Assembly: GCA_020024635.1 (NCBI GenBank)
Contig: JAHHTL010000044.1
Coordinates: 1 to 16,749, forward strand
Reading direction: 5' to 3'
Length of the DNA stretch: 16,749 nt
Origin: Ruminococcus sp.
GTDB lineage: Bacteria > Bacillota > Clostridia > Lachnospirales > Lachnospiraceae
Positions 1 to 6,343 of this stretch are shown here, piece by piece (within the stretch, counting starts at the first letter, position 1; each line of letters opens with the position of its first letter). Below the pieces are notes generated by a model. It saw nothing but the letters and a program-made list of their open reading frames with translations, ran no database searches and was not told the origin of the DNA. Position numbers and translations under genes: made by a program.

Positions 1-37
1 AAAAGAAGTACACGAACAACTGTTGTCCGAAAAGTAA
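1..37 (+). CDS. 3' end of an upstream gene (partial)
   Basis: One frame reads 11 codons ending KEVHEQLLSEK and then a TAA stop at 35-37. The charged, helical-looking tail, followed about 40 bases later by a good terminator, fits the end of a plus-strand protein gene whose body lies left of the window. The fragment is too short to identify. In related genomes recG often precedes the SASP-rsmD-coaD block, but nothing visible here shows that this is RecG. Confidence 0.4.
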   Translation, partial: KEVHEQLLSEK

Positions 38-78
38 AACTATCGTATACTGAGAATAGTATAAACATTGGAACATCC

Positions 79-118
79 AAACAAAAGACTTGTTCCTAAT
101 GGAGCGAGTTTTTTGTTT
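79..118 (+). terminator. Intrinsic terminator of the upstream gene
   Basis: Arms 79-96 and 101-118 form an 18-bp stem with three G-U pairs and a TAAT loop (97-100). The right arm carries six T residues (109-114), and A residues in the left arm pair with them, so the structure could also act in reverse. A smaller hairpin (TATACT 46-51 with AGTATA 58-63) lies just upstream. The position fits the stop at 35-37 and separates that gene from the adhesin. Confidence 0.7.
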
Positions 119-127
119 ATAAAAAAT

Positions 128-154
128 TCATTTGTATTTACTAGATACAAATGA
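128..154. promoter_or_regulatory. Palindromic operator candidate inside the adhesin promoter
   Basis: Perfect 10-bp arms, TCATTTGTAT (128-137) and ATACAAATGA (145-154), flank a 7-base spacer. The palindrome covers the -35 element and whole spacer and stops one base before the -10 hexamer. A dimeric regulator bound here would compete with RNA polymerase, so repression is the natural reading. No regulator gene lies nearby. The alternative is a chance hairpin in AT-rich DNA. Confidence 0.5.
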
Positions 155-160
155 TATGAT
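132..160 (+). promoter_or_regulatory. Extended -10 promoter for the adhesin gene
   Basis: TATGAT (155-160) matches the sigma-A -10 consensus in five of six positions and is preceded by TG at 152-153, giving the extended form TGATATGAT. Exactly 17 bases upstream, TTGTAT (132-137) is a weak -35 element. Transcription would start near 167, leaving an untranslated leader of about 180 bases. The assignment is by inspection only. Confidence 0.55.
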
Positions 161-349
161 AAAGCCATCTTAAAATCAATCTATTGATTTATCTTTTATA
201 CCCGTTTGGGTAATCTGTGAAATTCAATTTGGAAATTCTTCCATAAAATTCCACAAATACTACATTCTGATCAGAACAAAATGATTCAAAACATATCCGG
301 ATACAGGTGCGCACTTTTGTTGCAAACATCATAGGAAGGAGAATGGTAA
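161..349 (+). promoter_or_regulatory. Adhesin leader with several short palindromes
   Basis: No gene is seen here. The leader holds AAATCAAT/ATTGATTT (173-180 and 183-190), hairpin TACCC-GTTT-GGGTA (199-212), TGGAA/TTCCA (230-234 and 239-243), the perfect palindrome TTCTGATCAGAA (265-276), TATCCGGATA (294-303) and GTGCGCAC (307-314). The ribosome site AGGAAGGAG (333-341) is 8 bases before the ATG. I could not match the leader to a known riboswitch, including the c-di-GMP classes often found before adhesins. These could be operators, RNA hairpins or chance. Confidence 0.35.
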
Positions 350-3223
350 ATGGAGAAAATGAAAAGAGAAATTGAGGGGAGATGGAAAATAATTTTCCTT
401 TTATTTATTATGTTTTTTTTAAATGGTAGAAAAATTGTTGCTGCCAACAATATAGAAAATTCAAAACCGTCGTTTTATCAAAATTATATGGAAACGTTAA
501 AGAATGAATCAGAACCATACGAATATATTTATTTATATGATCAAAAAGAAATGCTTTATGACAAGATGAAGGAGGAAGAGTGGGCTTCCTATTTAAATAG
601 TTTAAAGTATTTCATGTTAGATTATTTAGCAAACATGCCAGAAGAGTTTCGCACAGAAGGTGAAATCCATGAAGTGATTACGTTATATCGTGGAACAAGA
701 GAGTATTTGATTGAAACAAATAAACAAAAGATACACCCAAAGGAAGATTTTGAGATGATTGCACACTATGCACAACCTCTTTTTTATACTGAAAATGGAG
801 AGAAGAAAAAGGTTACAGATTTTACATCCTTCGAAAACTATTTGCAAACACGGTTGTCAGTGGATGTTAAAAAATGTCTGGATCTTCTAACGAACATAGA
901 TCGCAGCGAAAATAAGGAAATGTTAACACAAGCAGCTGAAGAAGCAGAGAACTATTTAAAACAAATCGCTACCCCAAATGGAAGTATATCCAAAAAGTAT
1001 ATTGATCAATTGTTCCAATTAAAGTCTGTTGCATTACAAGATCTTCTTCCGAAGAATAACGAATCAGATTATGGAAAAAGGAAGCTGCAAGCGAAAGCGC
1101 ACGGAAATTCTGAGCAAGTATTTGCATATGGGATGAGAGGAGATATTGCTACCATCACTGTAACAGAATATTATAAAGGTGGTGGATGGAAGATTCATGA
1201 TCAGTGGAGTGAAGGCTATTTGGTTACAGGAAAAGAAGGGGTGGTTTTAGGGAACGAAGAGCCTATTTTTTGCGCAGATCCGAATAAAATGTTTCGAAAA
1301 GGTTACTATAGTAAAAAGAAATATCCGTTTCCAGAACATGTTACAAAAATAATTGTAGCAGCGCTACATAGGCAAAGGCAAATAGAAGAATATAGTTGGT
1401 TGACAAAAGATTATCAATATATTGCGCAGCAGTGTATGATATGGAATATAGAAAATGAATACAAAAGATGGATTGTTCCAGACCGAAAAGACAGTCGATT
1501 GCGGTTGGAATTTGGGAATGGAGTTCATTTTCCAAAGCCACATCAAAATGTTTATATTGCAGAAAAAGTGTTCAAGCTGGTAGATGAATGTATTGCATGG
1601 GGAAAAGAAAATTATAAATATTTTTCAGACGCTAGAGCAGACTATTATGTAAGGGAAGATGCGAATCAGCCAATTGTAAGATTTTATGGAACCTATATTC
1701 CTTGCGGGTTTGCAAGTATAAAGAAGAGTTCCTCCCATCCCGAGCTGACAGTTGGAAATGAATGTTACCATTTGGAAGCTGCGGAATATGGAATATATGA
1801 CAACAAAGAATGTACGAAAAAGATTGAGACATTGCGAACAGATGCACAAGGGACGTCAAATAAAGTAGAGTTGCTTCCTGGACAATACTGGATCAAGGAA
1901 ATAAAAGCGCCAAAGGGATTTCATTTGGATTCTACGGTCTATCCAATTTCTATTACATCGAATCAAACAAAGGAACTTCAATTATCCGATATCCCATATA
2001 GGATTCCCTGTGATATCTTGATTGAAAAAGTAGATCAAGACACGGATCAAAATCATCCACAAGGCAATGCAACGTTAGAAAAGGCTCATTTCAAGGTGAA
2101 ATTTTATGCTGGCATTTGGAAAAAAGGAGAAGATCCAGATCTGTTAGGAAAAACACCAACGAGAACGTGGATATTTCAAACCAATAAGGAAGGGATTATA
2201 CGTTATGAGGAAGAAGCAAAAATTTCGGGAGATCCTCTTTATACAGACACAGATGGAACGCCAATGCTTCCCATTGGAACGATTACCATACAAGAGGTAA
2301 AGGCTCCGGAAGGGTATCAAATCAATCCGACGATTTATATTGTTCAATTGCAAAATGATGGTGGAAATGCTCCCCCACCGATTTGTCAAAAAACAGTGGT
2401 TCCAGAAACACTTTTAAAGTTGGATATTCAAAAGATATTAAAGGGAACAAAACTACCAATTGAGAATGTCATGTTCACTCATATTAGGCCCAATGGAACA
2501 AAAGAAATTAGTTTGACAAATCACAAGGGGGAGGCGTCGTTTCTTGGACTAGAATATGGGAAACATGTCATAATGGAAACGAAGGCTCCAGAAGGATATG
2601 CAGTCCTTCCAGAGGAAATTACGATTCATGTTGATGAAAAGAATCAAATGATCCTAGAAACCCCATCCTCATCGACGCCTTTGGAACATATCTCATTTTC
2701 TATACAAGCAAATGGAAATGGGTTACTCTGCGTAGAAAATCAATACATAGACTATTCTTTGCAAATACAAAAAAAGAGTGAAACAGACAAACTTTTAGAA
2801 GGGGCAGAATTCACAATATATGGCGATGAAAAATGCACGCAGATAGTAGAGAAGAGGAGGACCAATAAAGATGGAATTGCGTTGTTTGAAAAGTTGAAGG
2901 TTGATAAAACATACTATTTAAAAGAAACAGATGCTCCCAAAGGCTATGAAATCCCTCGCAATAAAGATGGAAGTGAAATAATTTATAAAATCAAATCTAT
3001 TTATAATACACAGCATCATAAATTAGAATACTATATCAATGATAAAAAACAGAAATCTGATCAGATTTTAGGAGATGCAAAGTATCCAATTCTCTCATTT
3101 ACGGTTATAAATTATAGTGGAAAAAAACTACCAGAAACTGGGAATAGTCGTAGACTTGCTATTTTTTTGATTAGTATTGCTAGTTTCATCTATGTAGTAT
3201 TTCAAAAGAAGCAATCAAAATAG
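350..3223 (+). CDS. LPXTG-anchored surface adhesin with thioester and CnaB domains
   Basis: Secreted, wall-anchored surface protein, 957 residues. A signal peptide spans 1-32 (hydrophobic 13-24, likely cut after VAA). Residues 33-255 are charged, mostly helical and unrecognised. A thioester domain (about 255-450) has Cys308 in FCADP and Gln361 in QQCMIW, corresponding to the Cys and TQxAIW signatures of this family; such domains bond covalently to host surfaces. Four CnaB/SpaA-type domains follow, with the family lysine near K458, K560, K695 and K808 and glutamates E517, E649, E743 and E859 in the E-x-x-AP-x-G[YF] motif. N797 and N921 could be the bond-forming asparagines of the last two. LPETG (927-931), a hydrophobic helix and a basic tail form the sortase signal. 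No sortase or partner pilin is nearby. It may be a lone adhesin or a pilus tip protein. AGGAAGGAG favours this start over the ATG at residue 4. No good terminator follows it. Confidence 0.88.
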   Translation: MEKMKREIEGRWKIIFLLFIMFFLNGRKIVAANNIENSKPSFYQNYMETLKNESEPYEYIYLYDQKEMLYDKMKEEEWASYLNSLKYFMLDYLANMPEEFRTEGEIHEVITLYRGTREYLIETNKQKIHPKEDFEMIAHYAQPLFYTENGEKKKVTDFTSFENYLQTRLSVDVKKCLDLLTNIDRSENKEMLTQAAEEAENYLKQIATPNGSISKKYIDQLFQLKSVALQDLLPKNNESDYGKRKLQAKAHGNSEQVFAYGMRGDIATITVTEYYKGGGWKIHDQWSEGYLVTGKEGVVLGNEEPIFCADPNKMFRKGYYSKKKYPFPEHVTKIIVAALHRQRQIEEYSWLTKDYQYIAQQCMIWNIENEYKRWIVPDRKDSRLRLEFGNGVHFPKPHQNVYIAEKVFKLVDECIAWGKENYKYFSDARADYYVREDANQPIVRFYGTYIPCGFASIKKSSSHPELTVGNECYHLEAAEYGIYDNKECTKKIETLRTDAQGTSNKVELLPGQYWIKEIKAPKGFHLDSTVYPISITSNQTKELQLSDIPYRIPCDILIEKVDQDTDQNHPQGNATLEKAHFKVKFYAGIWKKGEDPDLLGKTPTRTWIFQTNKEGIIRYEEEAKISGDPLYTDTDGTPMLPIGTITIQEVKAPEGYQINPTIYIVQLQNDGGNAPPPICQKTVVPETLLKLDIQKILKGTKLPIENVMFTHIRPNGTKEISLTNHKGEASFLGLEYGKHVIMETKAPEGYAVLPEEITIHVDEKNQMILETPSSSTPLEHISFSIQANGNGLLCVENQYIDYSLQIQKKSETDKLLEGAEFTIYGDEKCTQIVEKRRTNKDGIALFEKLKVDKTYYLKETDAPKGYEIPRNKDGSEIIYKIKSIYNTQHHKLEYYINDKKQKSDQILGDAKYPILSFTVINYSGKKLPETGNSRRLAIFLISIASFIYVVFQKKQSK

Positions 3224-3260
3224 AAAAATGTATTTGAAGTTGCAATGGTAAACAATTCCA

Positions 3261-3290
3261 TGAGTATTTCTTTTTTTTCGTCACATACTA
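3261..3290 (+). promoter_or_regulatory. Sigma-G promoter of the SASP gene
   Basis: TGAGTA (3261-3266) matches the sigma-G -35 consensus TGAATA in five of six positions. CATACTA (3284-3290) matches the -10 consensus, and the spacing is 17. Transcription would begin near 3297. Sigma-G acts in the forespore, where SASP genes are expressed, so site and gene support each other. Confidence 0.75.
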
Positions 3291-3293
3291 TGG

Positions 3294-3348
3294 TTGTAAC
3301 ACAAAAACGTGTTATAAATAAACGAAAGAAGTAACATGGAAATGTTAC
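3294..3348 (+). promoter_or_regulatory. Two hairpins in the SASP mRNA leader
   Basis: The first hairpin pairs 3294-3302 with 3309-3317 (nine pairs, one G-U) and starts about where the mRNA should begin. The second pairs GTAACAT (3331-3337) with ATGTTAC (3342-3348) around a GGAA loop of the stable GNRA type. It ends directly against the ribosome site AAGGAGG (3349-3355). A leader framed this way may resist decay from the 5' end or keep the ribosome site exposed; that role is inferred. Confidence 0.45.
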
Positions 3349-3364
3349 AAGGAGGAAAATAATC

Positions 3365-3571
3365 ATGGCAAATCGTTCATCAAACAAAGCAGCAGTACCA
3401 GAAGCAAAGAGTGCGTTAGACAAATTCAAATATGAAGTGGCAAACGAACTTGGAGTACCACTTACAGATGGTTACAATGGAGATTTGACATCCAAACAGA
3501 ATGGTTCTGTTGGGGGATATATGGTTAAGAAAATGATTGAAGAACAAGAAAAACAGATGTCAAACAAATAA
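3365..3571 (+). CDS. Alpha/beta-type small acid-soluble spore protein
   Basis: SASPs of this class coat DNA in the dormant spore core, protect it from UV and chemical damage, and are degraded to amino acids at germination. The 68 residues are typical in length. YEVANELG (23-30) matches the site cut by the germination protease GPR, expected after E24. GDLTSKQNGSVGG (39-51) followed by MVKKMIE is the second conserved DNA-binding block. The ribosome site AAGGAGG is 9 bases before the ATG. A sigma-G promoter and its own terminator make it a single-gene unit. The paralogue cannot be told, so no symbol is given. Confidence 0.95.
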   Translation: MANRSSNKAAVPEAKSALDKFKYEVANELGVPLTDGYNGDLTSKQNGSVGGYMVKKMIEEQEKQMSNK

Positions 3572-3584
3572 AAGGTTTTGGAAG

Positions 3585-3620
3585 AAAAAGCACTTGGGAG
3601 ATTGACCTAAGTGCTTTTTT
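3585..3620 (+). terminator. Intrinsic terminator of the SASP gene
   Basis: Arms 3585-3598 and 3606-3619 form a 14-bp stem with one G-U pair and a 7-base loop. The right arm ends in six T residues (3615-3620). It isolates the forespore-specific SASP transcript from rsmD. Confidence 0.9.
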
Positions 3621-3630
3621 CTGTTAGACT
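3602..3630 (+). promoter_or_regulatory. Candidate sigma-A promoter for the rsmD-coaD operon
   Basis: TTGACC (3602-3607, five of six to consensus) and TAGACT (3625-3630, four of six) are 17 bases apart. The -35 lies in the loop and first bases of the right arm of the SASP terminator, so the two signals overlap. Transcription would start near 3637, about 30 bases before rsmD. No better promoter is visible in this gap. Confidence 0.4.
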
Positions 3631-3667
3631 TTTTCCATAGTAAAACAAGAAAGAAAAGAGGACAGCC

Positions 3668-4237
3668 ATGAGAGTGATTGGTGGAAGTGCAAAGCGACTT
3701 CAATTAAAAACTTTAGAAGGATTAGACACTAGGCCCACAACAGATCGTATCAAGGAAACGCTATTTAATATGATAGCACCAGGCATTTATGACAGCATAT
3801 TTTTAGATTTGTTTGCAGGTTCCGGAGCGATTGGAATAGAGGCTCTTAGCAGAGGTGCAAAGGAAGCTGTCTTTGTGGAACAAAATCCAAAGGCTATGGC
3901 ATGTGTAAAAGAAAATCTAAAATATACAAAGTTAGAAAATAAAGGACTTACATTAACAAAAGATGTTATGACAGCGTTGTATCAACTAGAAGGGGAAAAG
4001 TGTTTTGATTATATTTTTATGGATCCACCGTATGATAGAGAATTAGAAAAACAAGTTTTGACTTATCTATCCGAGTCTCAGCTTGTTTATGAAGATACGA
4101 TACTGATTGTAGAGGCATCTTTACACACAGATTTTTCTTATATAGAAGATCTTGGTTTTACAATATTAAAAGAAAAAAGATACAAGACGAACAAGCATCT
4201 TTTTATGGAGCGTTCAGGAAAGGAAGAAGTATGTTAA
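3668..4237 (+). CDS. rsmD: 16S rRNA (guanine966-N2)-methyltransferase RsmD
   Basis: RsmD transfers a methyl group from S-adenosylmethionine to N2 of G966 in 16S rRNA during small-subunit assembly. The 189 residues match the family. MRVIGGSAKR at the N-terminus and RPTTDRIKETLFN are family signatures. LDLFAGSGAIGIEA (from residue 46) is the SAM-binding loop, and DPPY (119-122) is the motif IV catalytic loop of amino-methyltransferases. The ribosome site AGAGGA lies just upstream. The stop overlaps the start of coaD in ATGTTAA, indicating coupled translation. The pair corresponds to B. subtilis ylbH-ylbI. Confidence 0.95.
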   Translation: MRVIGGSAKRLQLKTLEGLDTRPTTDRIKETLFNMIAPGIYDSIFLDLFAGSGAIGIEALSRGAKEAVFVEQNPKAMACVKENLKYTKLENKGLTLTKDVMTALYQLEGEKCFDYIFMDPPYDRELEKQVLTYLSESQLVYEDTILIVEASLHTDFSYIEDLGFTILKEKRYKTNKHLFMERSGKEEVC

Positions 4238-4707
4238 AAGCAATTTACCCAGGAAGCTTCGATCCGGTTACAAATGGACATCTTGACATCATTAGACGAT
4301 CTGCAAAAATTGTGGATGAACTAATTGTAGGGGTATTAAATAATAATGCGAAAAGCCCGTTGTTTTCTGTCGAAGAACGTGTTAATATGTTAGAGGAAGT
4401 GACGAAAGAGATCAAAAATGTCAAAATTGTTCCATTTGCAGGTCTTTTAATTGAGTTTGCAAAAGAGCAAGGGGCCAATCTTGTGATTCGAGGACTACGT
4501 GCTATTACAGATTTTGAATATGAATTACAGATGTCCCAGACGAATCATAAGTTAGATTCGTCTATTGAGACGATGTTTTTAACAACCAGCATCGAATATT
4601 CTTACTTAAGTTCTACCACGGTAAAAGAAATTGCTGTTTTCGGTGGAGATGTATCTCAGTTTGTGCCGAAGATTGTAGCTGTAGAATTAGAGCAAAAGAT
4701 GAAATAA
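4231..4707 (+). CDS. coaD: Pantetheine-phosphate adenylyltransferase CoaD
   Basis: CoaD transfers AMP from ATP to 4'-phosphopantetheine to make dephospho-CoA, the penultimate step of coenzyme A synthesis. The 158 residues are normal. YPGSFDPVTNGHLD (6-19) contains the nucleotidyltransferase T-x-G-H motif (TNGH 14-17). RGLRAITDFEYE is the conserved central segment. SSTTVKE (from 127) is the C-terminal ATP-binding motif. The ATG lies inside the end of rsmD, a 7-base overlap. The coiled-coil gene follows after 15 bases, so the three form one operon. Confidence 0.97.
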   Translation: MLKAIYPGSFDPVTNGHLDIIRRSAKIVDELIVGVLNNNAKSPLFSVEERVNMLEEVTKEIKNVKIVPFAGLLIEFAKEQGANLVIRGLRAITDFEYELQMSQTNHKLDSSIETMFLTTSIEYSYLSSTTVKEIAVFGGDVSQFVPKIVAVELEQKMK

Positions 4708-4722
4708 AAGGAGAGTGTAATC

Positions 4723-5301
4723 ATGAGCAGCCGTATCGAGCAGATTATTGAAGAAATTGAAGAGTATATTGACAGAGATTGTAAGTTTCAACCTCTATCT
4801 ACTACAAAAATTATTGTAAATAAAGAACATTTAGATGAATTACTTCGTGAACTTCGTATGAAGACACCAGATGAAATTAAGAGATATCAAAAGATTATTG
4901 CAAACAGAGATGCGATTCTTGCAGATGCTCAGGCAAAAGCTGATGCAATGTATGAAGAAGCACAGGTTCAAACTTCAGAGTTGGTAAGTGAACATGAAAT
5001 CATGCAGCAGGCATATGCGCAAGCAAATGAAATTGTGACACAGGCAACTGCACAGGCTCAGGAGATTGTGGACAGTGCTACGCAAGATGCCAATACGATT
5101 CGTATTGGGGCAATGCAGTATGCAGATGATCTTCTTGCAAATGCAGAAAGCATCATAGGACATACATTGGACAGCTACGCTACGAAATATGAAGGGTTGA
5201 TTTCTTCTCTTCAGGAATGTTATGAAATGGTGCATGCGAATCGTTCAGAATTGCAAATCCCAGTAGAAGACGATCAGTATCCACAAGACAGCGTGGAATA
5301 A
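4723..5301 (+). CDS. Coiled-coil protein of unknown function (V-ATPase subunit H-like)
   Basis: A soluble 192-residue protein with no signal peptide or membrane segment. Residues 1-50 contain an acidic helix and a short segment (FQPLSTTKIIVNKEHLDEL). Residues about 55-150 are Ala/Gln/Glu-rich with heptad character (ADAQAKADAMYEEAQ and AQANEIVTQATAQAQ are typical), which predicts a long coiled coil. The tail is acidic. Relatives are often labelled ATPase or H+-ATPase subunit H, but that probably reflects shared coiled-coil composition; no nucleotide-binding motif is present. AAGGAG (4709-4714) sets the start. Last gene of the rsmD-coaD operon, its stop is two bases from the stop of convergent ylbJ. 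A DivIVA-like scaffold role is possible but unproven. Confidence 0.8.
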   Translation: MSSRIEQIIEEIEEYIDRDCKFQPLSTTKIIVNKEHLDELLRELRMKTPDEIKRYQKIIANRDAILADAQAKADAMYEEAQVQTSELVSEHEIMQQAYAQANEIVTQATAQAQEIVDSATQDANTIRIGAMQYADDLLANAESIIGHTLDSYATKYEGLISSLQECYEMVHANRSELQIPVEDDQYPQDSVE

Positions 5302-5303
5302 AA

Positions 5304-6233
5304 TCATACAAAGCAAAAATAGAGATAAGCGATGAAGCTGGTTACTGTTGCGGTAATCAGCTTTTGTGCTATGTAAGGAGCAAGTGGAATGGACGTATTT
5401 TTTAGGACGCTTTTTGTTTGACCAATGGCACAAAAACCACCGAAAACAGTAAGTCCAATGATAGAAGCATATTGAATAGGTGGGGATAAATGGAAATTTT
5501 TTAACATTATAATTCCATTGGACATCTCCAAACAAGGTAAGAGATACTGCAATAAAGAATGATTAGGCAAATAGTAGTTCAGGACATAGATTAGAACAGA
5601 AAAAATAATAATGTATCCTCCGATCATTGTAATGGCTTGTGCAGCGTCCATAATACAACGGTCCACAACAGAATGATCTTGTTTGGAGGAAGAAGATTTC
5701 ACCGGTTGAGTGTGTACAAAAAATTTAGAGTTCCCCAAATAAAACCGTCGAAACAAAAAACTAAGACAGGCAGGAACGGCAAGGATAAGAAGTAAGGTAG
5801 GAATGGTTAAATCTCGACGATTTAAAGTTTTCCATACTACAAAATTTAAAATGAAAATTGGACTTGCATTATTGCAAAAAGACAGGAGGTATTTTCCTTC
5901 CGATACACTGATCTTTTTTTCGCTAAGTAAAGTGGCTGTAACTTTTGCTCCTAATGGATATCCACACAAAAAGCCGACAACTACCGCAAAACTTCCCTCC
6001 CTAGACGTTTTGAAAAGTTTTTGTATGAAAGGCAAAAGCAACTTTGAAATTGAGTGGATAGAATTGGTGTAGATCATAAAGTCTGTGATGAAAATAAAAG
6101 GAAATAAAGTCGGAACAATGGTTTTAAACCAGAGCAATAATCCGTCGCTTGCCCCGTTAAATACTGCAGTTGGAGAAAAAAGCATACAAAAAAATAAAAA
6201 GGCAACTCCGATTCCTAGGAAATTACATTTCAT
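5304..6233 (-). CDS. ylbJ: Sporulation integral membrane protein, YlbJ/SpoVV family
   Basis: A 309-residue multi-pass membrane protein. FSPTAVFNGASDGLLLWF (19-36), PTLFPF, GFLCGYPLGAK (87-97) and NNASPIFILNF (121-131) match the YlbJ/nucleoside-recognition (Gate) pattern. In B. subtilis YlbJ (SpoVV) is made in the mother cell under sigma-E and sits in the outer forespore membrane, where it takes up dipicolinic acid; that is family knowledge. This copy is about 100 residues shorter than the Bacillus protein. A polar loop (about 165-195) splits the membrane segments into two blocks. The start at 6233 has AGAGG seven bases upstream. Convergent with the coaD operon as a neighbour, divergent from pepD. 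A shorter YlbJ-like paralogue is possible. Confidence 0.85.
   Translation of the reverse strand: MKCNFLGIGVAFLFFCMLFSPTAVFNGASDGLLLWFKTIVPTLFPFIFITDFMIYTNSIHSISKLLLPFIQKLFKTSREGSFAVVVGFLCGYPLGAKVTATLLSEKKISVSEGKYLLSFCNNASPIFILNFVVWKTLNRRDLTIPTLLLILAVPACLSFLFRRFYLGNSKFFVHTQPVKSSSSKQDHSVVDRCIMDAAQAITMIGGYIIIFSVLIYVLNYYLPNHSLLQYLLPCLEMSNGIIMLKNFHLSPPIQYASIIGLTVFGGFCAIGQTKSVLKNTSIPLAPYIAQKLITATVTSFIAYLYFCFV
5335..5365 (+). terminator. Plus-strand terminator inside the 3' end of ylbJ
   Basis: AAGCTGGTTAC (5335-5345) pairs with GTAATCAGCTT (5353-5363) in an 11-bp stem with one G-U pair and a 7-base loop, followed by TT at 5364-5365 that completes a CTTTT run. It lies about 35 bases past the stop of the coiled-coil gene, as expected for its terminator. 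The same bases encode the C-terminal part of ylbJ on the other strand. The T-run is short, so efficiency is uncertain. Confidence 0.5.
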
Positions 6234-6266
6234 GCGGTAACCTCTGAAAAGCCATTGTTTGTTAAA

Positions 6267-6295
6267 GATATATGAAAATGATTGATTTTTTATGT
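6267..6295 (-). promoter_or_regulatory. Candidate sigma-E promoter for ylbJ
   Basis: On the minus strand ACATAAA (6295-6289) and CATATATC (6274-6267) are 14 bases apart, the spacing usual for sigma-E. They resemble the consensus -35 (K-M-ATA-W-T) and -10 (CATACAAT) in most positions. The start point would be about 25-30 bases before the ylbJ ATG. It agrees with sigma-E control of ylbJ in Bacillus, but the AT-rich context makes chance matches likely. Confidence 0.35.
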
Positions 6296-6343
6296 CTGAT
6301 GTGACAAAATAAGGACAAATGGTAACAGAAGGGAGATATTTTT

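Noticed and set aside
1..37. Naming the upstream gene as RecG
   Set aside because: The order recG-SASP-rsmD-coaD is common in relatives, but eleven C-terminal residues are not enough to identify the protein.
167..349. Riboswitch in the adhesin leader
   Set aside because: The conserved cores of c-di-GMP-I and c-di-GMP-II and other common classes were not found by eye, so it is reported only as a structured leader candidate.
350..3223. Pilus operon or mobile island around the adhesin
   Set aside because: No sortase, second pilin, integrase, transposase or flanking direct repeat is visible within the window.
3224..3280. Terminator after the adhesin
   Set aside because: Only a 4-bp ATGG/CCAT stem is present, and the T-run at 3272-3279 is separated from it by several bases. 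It is too weak to call.
3202..3429. Minus-strand 75-codon open frame over the adhesin end and SASP start
   Set aside because: It runs antisense across the SASP promoter and the SASP coding start and resembles no protein.
5803..6072. Plus-strand 89-codon open frame
   Set aside because: It lies wholly inside ylbJ on the opposite strand, shows no motif and lacks a ribosome site; the minus-strand protein has clear family motifs.
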